Source of the DNA: MB1-2 sp046566065
GTDB taxonomy: Bacteria; Actinomycetota; CADDZG01; WHSQ01
Reading direction: 5' to 3'
Length of the DNA stretch: 64,000 nt
Assembly (NCBI GenBank): GCA_046566065.1
Contig: JBKHXK010000007.1
Coordinates: forward strand, 1 to 64,000
Positions 61,213 through 64,000 of the stretch are shown here, piece after piece. A program made the translations under genes and the position numbers. Each line of letters begins with the position of its first letter. Positions within the stretch are counted from its first letter, which is position 1. The notes under the pieces are model-generated. The model was not told where the DNA came from, searched no databases, and saw only the letters and a program-made list of their open reading frames with translations.

Positions 61213-62223
61213 CTAGGCCTGGGCGCCGAACGTCTGCAGGATCGCTTGACCTAGCTCCAGCAAGCGCTCGAAGCGGGGGCCGTACCAAGGCGGCGAGAGC
61301 AGCAACCGGTCGCAGAGACCGTCCCATTCCTTGACCTTGTCGCGCACCTCGTCGGGCGTTCCGGCGCATGCGATCGCATCGCATAGCTCGTCGTCGATGA
61401 GACCGATCATGCGCTCTTTGTCCTTGGCGGCGAACGCGTCGCGCAGGCTCGGCACGATGTCCTGCTTCCCGTGCAGCTCGAGGATCGGGGTGTACGTGCG
61501 GGTGGTCGCGTAGAACGCGATCTGCAGCTTCACCTCTCGGCGCGCCACGTCGGGATCGTCATGGATCGAGATCATCGGGGCCCCGGTCAGGTTGCACTCG
61601 GAGGGCTTGCGCCCGGCCTTCTCCGCCCCCTCTGCGATCGCCGGCTTGACCACCTCGGCGAGGTACTTCGGGGACGCGAGGGGGTGCCCGAGGAGCCCAT
61701 CGGCGACCTCGCCGCACACCCTCGACATCACCTTGCCGACCGCCGCGAAGTAGATCGGGACGTCCCGGCGGTCCGGCTGGGGCCGGCCGTGGAAGGTGGG
61801 CCGGGTGACCTTGTAGAAGCGGCCCTCGAAAGTGACGTCCTCGCCCCGGTTGGCGGCCCAGACGGTCCGCATCACCTGGGCGTACTCCTTGAGCTTGGGG
61901 GCCGGGTGCTCGAAGGTGACCGAGAAGCGCTCCTCGTTGATCCTCTTGACCTGGGAGCCGAGGCCGCAGATGAACCGGCCCCCCGAGAGCTCGTCCAGGT
62001 CCCAAGCCGTCATCGCCGTGATGGTCGGAGACCGGGGGAAGGCCAGCGCGATGGCCGTTCCCACGTTGATCTTGGAGGTGTGGCCGATCGCCGTGGCGGC
62101 CGAGATGAAGGAGGTGTTGGTCGTCTCAGCCGCCCAGCAGGACTCGAACCCGGCATCCTCGATCATCTTGGCCATCGGCCCGATCATGGCCATGGATCCG
62201 CCTACCCCGATGCCGTAGTCCAC
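61213..62223 (-). CDS. LLM-class (F420-type) flavin-dependent oxidoreductase
   Basis: 336 residues from GTG 62223 with AGGAG. Luciferase-like barrel: GIGVGGSMAMIGPMAKMIED, FESCWAAETT, VGTAIALAFPRSPTITAM and GRFICGLGSQVKRINEERF. This pattern is common in F420-dependent actinobacterial enzymes, but the cofactor (F420 or FMN) is not certain. Substrate unknown. Confidence 0.87.
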   Translation of the reverse strand: MDYGIGVGGSMAMIGPMAKMIEDAGFESCWAAETTNTSFISAATAIGHTSKINVGTAIALAFPRSPTITAMTAWDLDELSGGRFICGLGSQVKRINEERFSVTFEHPAPKLKEYAQVMRTVWAANRGEDVTFEGRFYKVTRPTFHGRPQPDRRDVPIYFAAVGKVMSRVCGEVADGLLGHPLASPKYLAEVVKPAIAEGAEKAGRKPSECNLTGAPMISIHDDPDVARREVKLQIAFYATTRTYTPILELHGKQDIVPSLRDAFAAKDKERMIGLIDDELCDAIACAGTPDEVRDKVKEWDGLCDRLLLSPPWYGPRFERLLELGQAILQTFGAQA

Positions 62224-62339
62224 TTGCCGCTCCTTAGGTCTCGTGCCCGCCGGCGAGCGGACTATATTCCCCGGCGGGCCGCGGTATGGTGCGCCGCGAC
62301 GTGGCCGAAGAGGTCGTAACGACAGGGAGGATTCGACGA

Positions 62340-62621
62340 GTGGATCTGCTGGATGACGAAGAGATCGAACAACGCCTGGACGAGCTGGGCGACTGGGATC
62401 GTGAAGGCGACGAGATCCAGAAGGTCTTCGAATGGGATGACTTCGGCTCCGCGATCAAGTTCGTGAACGACGTGGCCAAGCTCGCCGACCGCTACGACCA
62501 CCACCCCGACATCGACATCCGTTGGAACAAGGTCAAGCTGGTGCTCACCACTCACTCCGAGGGGGGCCTCACCAGCATCGACTTCGACATGGCCAACGAC
62601 ATCGAGCAGACCCTCACCTAA
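62340..62621 (+). CDS. phhB: Pterin-4a-carbinolamine dehydratase (PCD/DCoH)
   Basis: 93 residues from GTG 62340 behind GGGAGG; an upstream ATG at 62286 is in frame but would add 18 unconserved residues. The active-site block RYDHHPDIDIRWNKV and LTTHSEGGLTSIDF is complete. It dehydrates 4a-hydroxy-tetrahydropterin; no aromatic amino-acid hydroxylase is nearby. Its stop overlaps that of the convergent DUF559 gene. Confidence 0.9.
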   Translation: MDLLDDEEIEQRLDELGDWDREGDEIQKVFEWDDFGSAIKFVNDVAKLADRYDHHPDIDIRWNKVKLVLTTHSEGGLTSIDFDMANDIEQTLT

Positions 62622-62672
62622 CCGAACTTCTCCAGAGAACCGGCGGTATCCGCCGCTTTTCCGGCGCGGTTG
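62618..62672 (-). repeat. Inverted repeat, left copy
   Basis: 55 bp, 47 of 55 identical to the reverse complement of 63620-63674. It contains the last 18 codons and stop of the DUF559 gene and a small GGCGG-TAT-CCGCC hairpin. The two copies flank the gene 947 bp apart. Confidence 0.8.
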
Positions 62673-63571
62673 AGGAAAGAGCGGATCTCGGCCTCGACCG
62701 CGTCGGGTCTTTCGGTGACGTCTTTCCACGAGAAATAAAGGATCGTCCACCCAAGCCGCTTGAGGGCGCGATCCCGAGCCACGTCTTTCTCGAATCTGAA
62801 CTCTGAGTCGTGCCAGCGGCGCGAGTGGCACTCGATGGCGAGCTTCGCCTCGGGGAAGGCGAAATCCAAGAAGAACCTGCCGGTCGGTGACGACACCTCG
62901 TGCTGGGTCTCGAAGCCTCCGATGCGCCTGAGGATCGCGAGCATCTTCTTCTCGAACCGAGACGCCAGACGCTGGTCGTCCGCATCGCGGTCGGCCAGAG
63001 CCTGTCTCAAGGCGGCGCTCCCGATCCGGCCTCGACCTCCGTGGGTCTCCAACGCGGCCTTCAAGGAATCGAGCGACGTGAGACGCCTTCTCAGTGCGTC
63101 ATCCAGGGCAAGCACGAAAGTCTTGCGAGGGATCACGCCGGCCAGATCCAGGAGCGTCCTATCCGCGGCCGAGACGACGAATCCATGGATCCGTACCGTG
63201 CGGGGTCGGTCGACGGCGCGCAAACGGTGAACCTTTATGCCGGGACAGGTCCGGGATCCGACCACAGATACGTCCACCGGCTCGCCCAAGATGCCGTCCA
63301 TCTCCCACAGGCGAGCCGCGGTCCGATGCGAGAGGAAGCCTGCCCCTCCCGTCCAGGCTTGGGCGGCAGCCAGCCTCGAGTGGTACGTGAAGGGAGCCGC
63401 GGTGTGATGCAGCACACCGGGGTGGATGCGTCGCAGGGTTCCTTTGCGCACCCGCCGGCGTATGTCGTCGGTACTCATGCCCGTCGAAAGAGCCTCGTCA
63501 TAGGTCACGACCCCATGACGTCCGGCCGCCATGTGCGCTAGGAGCGAATCCTTCGAAGGTCCATCCGACAT
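62618..63571 (-). CDS. AbiEi-type N-terminus plus DUF559 nuclease-like domain
   Basis: 317 residues. The N-terminal 75 residues resemble the AbiEi antitoxin winged helix (GVVTYDEALSTGMSTDDIRRRVRKGTLRRIHPGVL). The C-terminal about 110 residues are DUF559, a Vsr-like PD-(D/E)xK fold: DFAFPEAKLAIECHSRRWH and DVARDRALKRLGWTILYFSW. Many actinobacteria carry several such genes; they are suspected mobile or defence-related, but function is unproven. Flanked by a 55-bp inverted repeat, part of which encodes its tail NRAGKAADTAGSLEKFG. Confidence 0.82.
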   Translation of the reverse strand: MSDGPSKDSLLAHMAAGRHGVVTYDEALSTGMSTDDIRRRVRKGTLRRIHPGVLHHTAAPFTYHSRLAAAQAWTGGAGFLSHRTAARLWEMDGILGEPVDVSVVGSRTCPGIKVHRLRAVDRPRTVRIHGFVVSAADRTLLDLAGVIPRKTFVLALDDALRRRLTSLDSLKAALETHGGRGRIGSAALRQALADRDADDQRLASRFEKKMLAILRRIGGFETQHEVSSPTGRFFLDFAFPEAKLAIECHSRRWHDSEFRFEKDVARDRALKRLGWTILYFSWKDVTERPDAVEAEIRSFLNRAGKAADTAGSLEKFG

Positions 63572-63609
63572 GCGCCTACTAGATCGAACGAGAGCGCCGC
63601 GCGCTGTGA

Positions 63610-63675
63610 CCCGCGCCACGCAACCGCGCCAGGAAAGCGGCGCATATCGCCGGTTCCGCGGAGAAGTTCGGCTAG
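63610..63675 (+). pseudogene. Inverted remnant of a DUF559-gene 3' end (right repeat copy)
   Basis: On the plus strand NRARKAAHIAGSAEKFG then TAG matches 13 of 17 residues of the end of the neighbouring DUF559 protein (NRAGKAADTAGSLEKFG), but an in-frame TGA at 63607 cuts it off and nothing homologous lies upstream. It is thus the tail of a second, inverted DUF559-type gene. Bases 63620-63674 are the right arm of the inverted repeat. Its stop overlaps that of ispH. Confidence 0.7.
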
Positions 63676-64000
63676 GAGCGGAGCCAGGGCGGGAGGCTGA
63701 AGGTGATGTCCTCGGTCGTGACCTCTCGGGTCTCGACCTGCGTGTAGCCGTAGGACGCCAGCTTCGCCAGCAAGCGGTCCACGAGGACCTCGGGGGCGCT
63801 GGCTCCTGAGGAGACGCCGACGGTCTCGACGCCTTCCAGCCACTCCTCTTCGAGATGGGTCTCGTCCGGCACGAGATGCGCTTGCGTCCCCATGTCGCGG
63901 GCGACCTCGACGAGCCGGTTGGAATTGCTGGAGTTGAATGCACCGACGATCAGCACCAGGTCGGCGTCGGGGGCGATCGCTTTCACCGCGACCTGCCGGT
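63672..64000 (-). CDS. ispH: 4-hydroxy-3-methylbut-2-enyl diphosphate reductase, C-terminal part
   Basis: Partial; the 5' part is beyond the window. The 109 visible residues include VGAFNSSNSNRLVEVA (substrate-binding SSNSxR) and VGVSSGASAPEVLVDRLL, hallmarks of IspH, the Fe-S enzyme that ends the MEP isoprenoid pathway. The stop overlaps the DUF559 remnant on the other strand. Confidence 0.93.
   Translation of the reverse strand, partial: RQVAVKAIAPDADLVLIVGAFNSSNSNRLVEVARDMGTQAHLVPDETHLEEEWLEGVETVGVSSGASAPEVLVDRLLAKLASYGYTQVETREVTTEDITFSLPPWLRS

Noticed and set aside
62600..63700. The terminal KFG of the DUF559 tail and of the YrbE tail (PQKFG) as one shared element
   Set aside because: Only three residues agree and the flanking sequences differ completely; coincidence.

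Overview
The window comes from a high-GC actinomycete-like bacterium (phylum Actinomycetota). It encodes a WhiB-family Fe-S regulator, a six-MCE-protein operon with two YrbE permeases, an F420-type luciferase-like oxidoreductase, a KorAB 2-oxoacid:ferredoxin oxidoreductase, a branched-chain 2-oxoacid dehydrogenase locus, and a histone-like Lys/Ala/Ser/Thr-rich protein. The class cannot be fixed from the sequence alone; a deep-branching environmental lineage is likely. Coding density is very high. Many genes overlap by 4 bases (ATGA, GTGA, TTGA), so several long co-transcribed blocks are evident. No rRNA, tRNA, CRISPR array or insertion sequence was seen.

Layout. 1-4.2 kb: CoA-ester lyase (cut by the window edge), phosphodiesterase-superfamily protein, PucR-type regulator, DUF302 protein. 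4.2-6.1 kb: formiminotransferase, histone-like protein, WhiB. 6.1-8.3 kb: TPP-riboswitch-controlled CytX transporter followed by a zinc-ribbon protein and an orphan receiver domain. 8.3-10.45 kb: SAM-I-riboswitch-controlled split methionine synthase (N-half-like and C-half genes). 10.5-16 kb: A-type Fe-S carrier, TldD/PmbA pair, ThDP-dependent lyase. 16-19.6 kb: korA-korB and a 7Fe-type ferredoxin. 19.6-25.3 kb: seven-gene ABC sugar-transporter operon with an SDR dehydrogenase, bracketed by two paralogous lipoproteins. 25.3-33.8 kb: orphan Liv-type binding protein, lipA, E1beta, E1alpha, lipB, E2, a small membrane protein between two copies of a 56-bp stem-loop, and lpd. 34-38.4 kb: metal operon under an IdeR/DtxR box (DtxR repressor, TAT-exported multicopper oxidase, ZIP transporter with an extracellular domain, cupredoxin lipoprotein, hydrolase, zinc-ribbon protein). 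38.4-43.7 kb: CDF transporter with three C-terminal domains, receiver protein, metallo-hydrolase, YgfZ, acyl-CoA dehydrogenase. 43.8-46.1 kb: secreted Ig-like/RTX protein. 46-61.2 kb: lipid module (SCP2-like/hydrolase fusion, paired acyl-CoA dehydrogenases, Mce operon with its own ATPase, TerC). 61.2-64 kb: LLM oxidoreductase, pterin dehydratase, a DUF559 nuclease-like gene flanked by inverted repeats, and the 3' end of ispH.

How genes work together. Lpd, E1alpha, E1beta and E2 form one 2-oxoacid dehydrogenase, and LipB and LipA make its lipoyl cofactor. KorAB would pass electrons to the adjacent ferredoxin. The Mce ATPase, permeases and MCE proteins form one lipid importer, with divergent acyl-CoA dehydrogenases that could degrade what it imports.

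Translation signals fall into two classes. Operon-internal genes have Shine-Dalgarno sites or overlapping stops. About a dozen first genes instead have TANNNT 6-8 nt before the start codon and no Shine-Dalgarno, which suggests widespread leaderless transcription.

The most unusual items are the IdeR-box multicopper-oxidase/ZIP/cupredoxin operon, the inverted-repeat-flanked DUF559 gene with an inverted paralogue remnant, the covarying 56-bp stem-loop pair, the paired lipoproteins around the ABC operon, the split metE, the triple-domain CDF protein, and a tiny ORF that repeats the C-terminus of the first YrbE protein.
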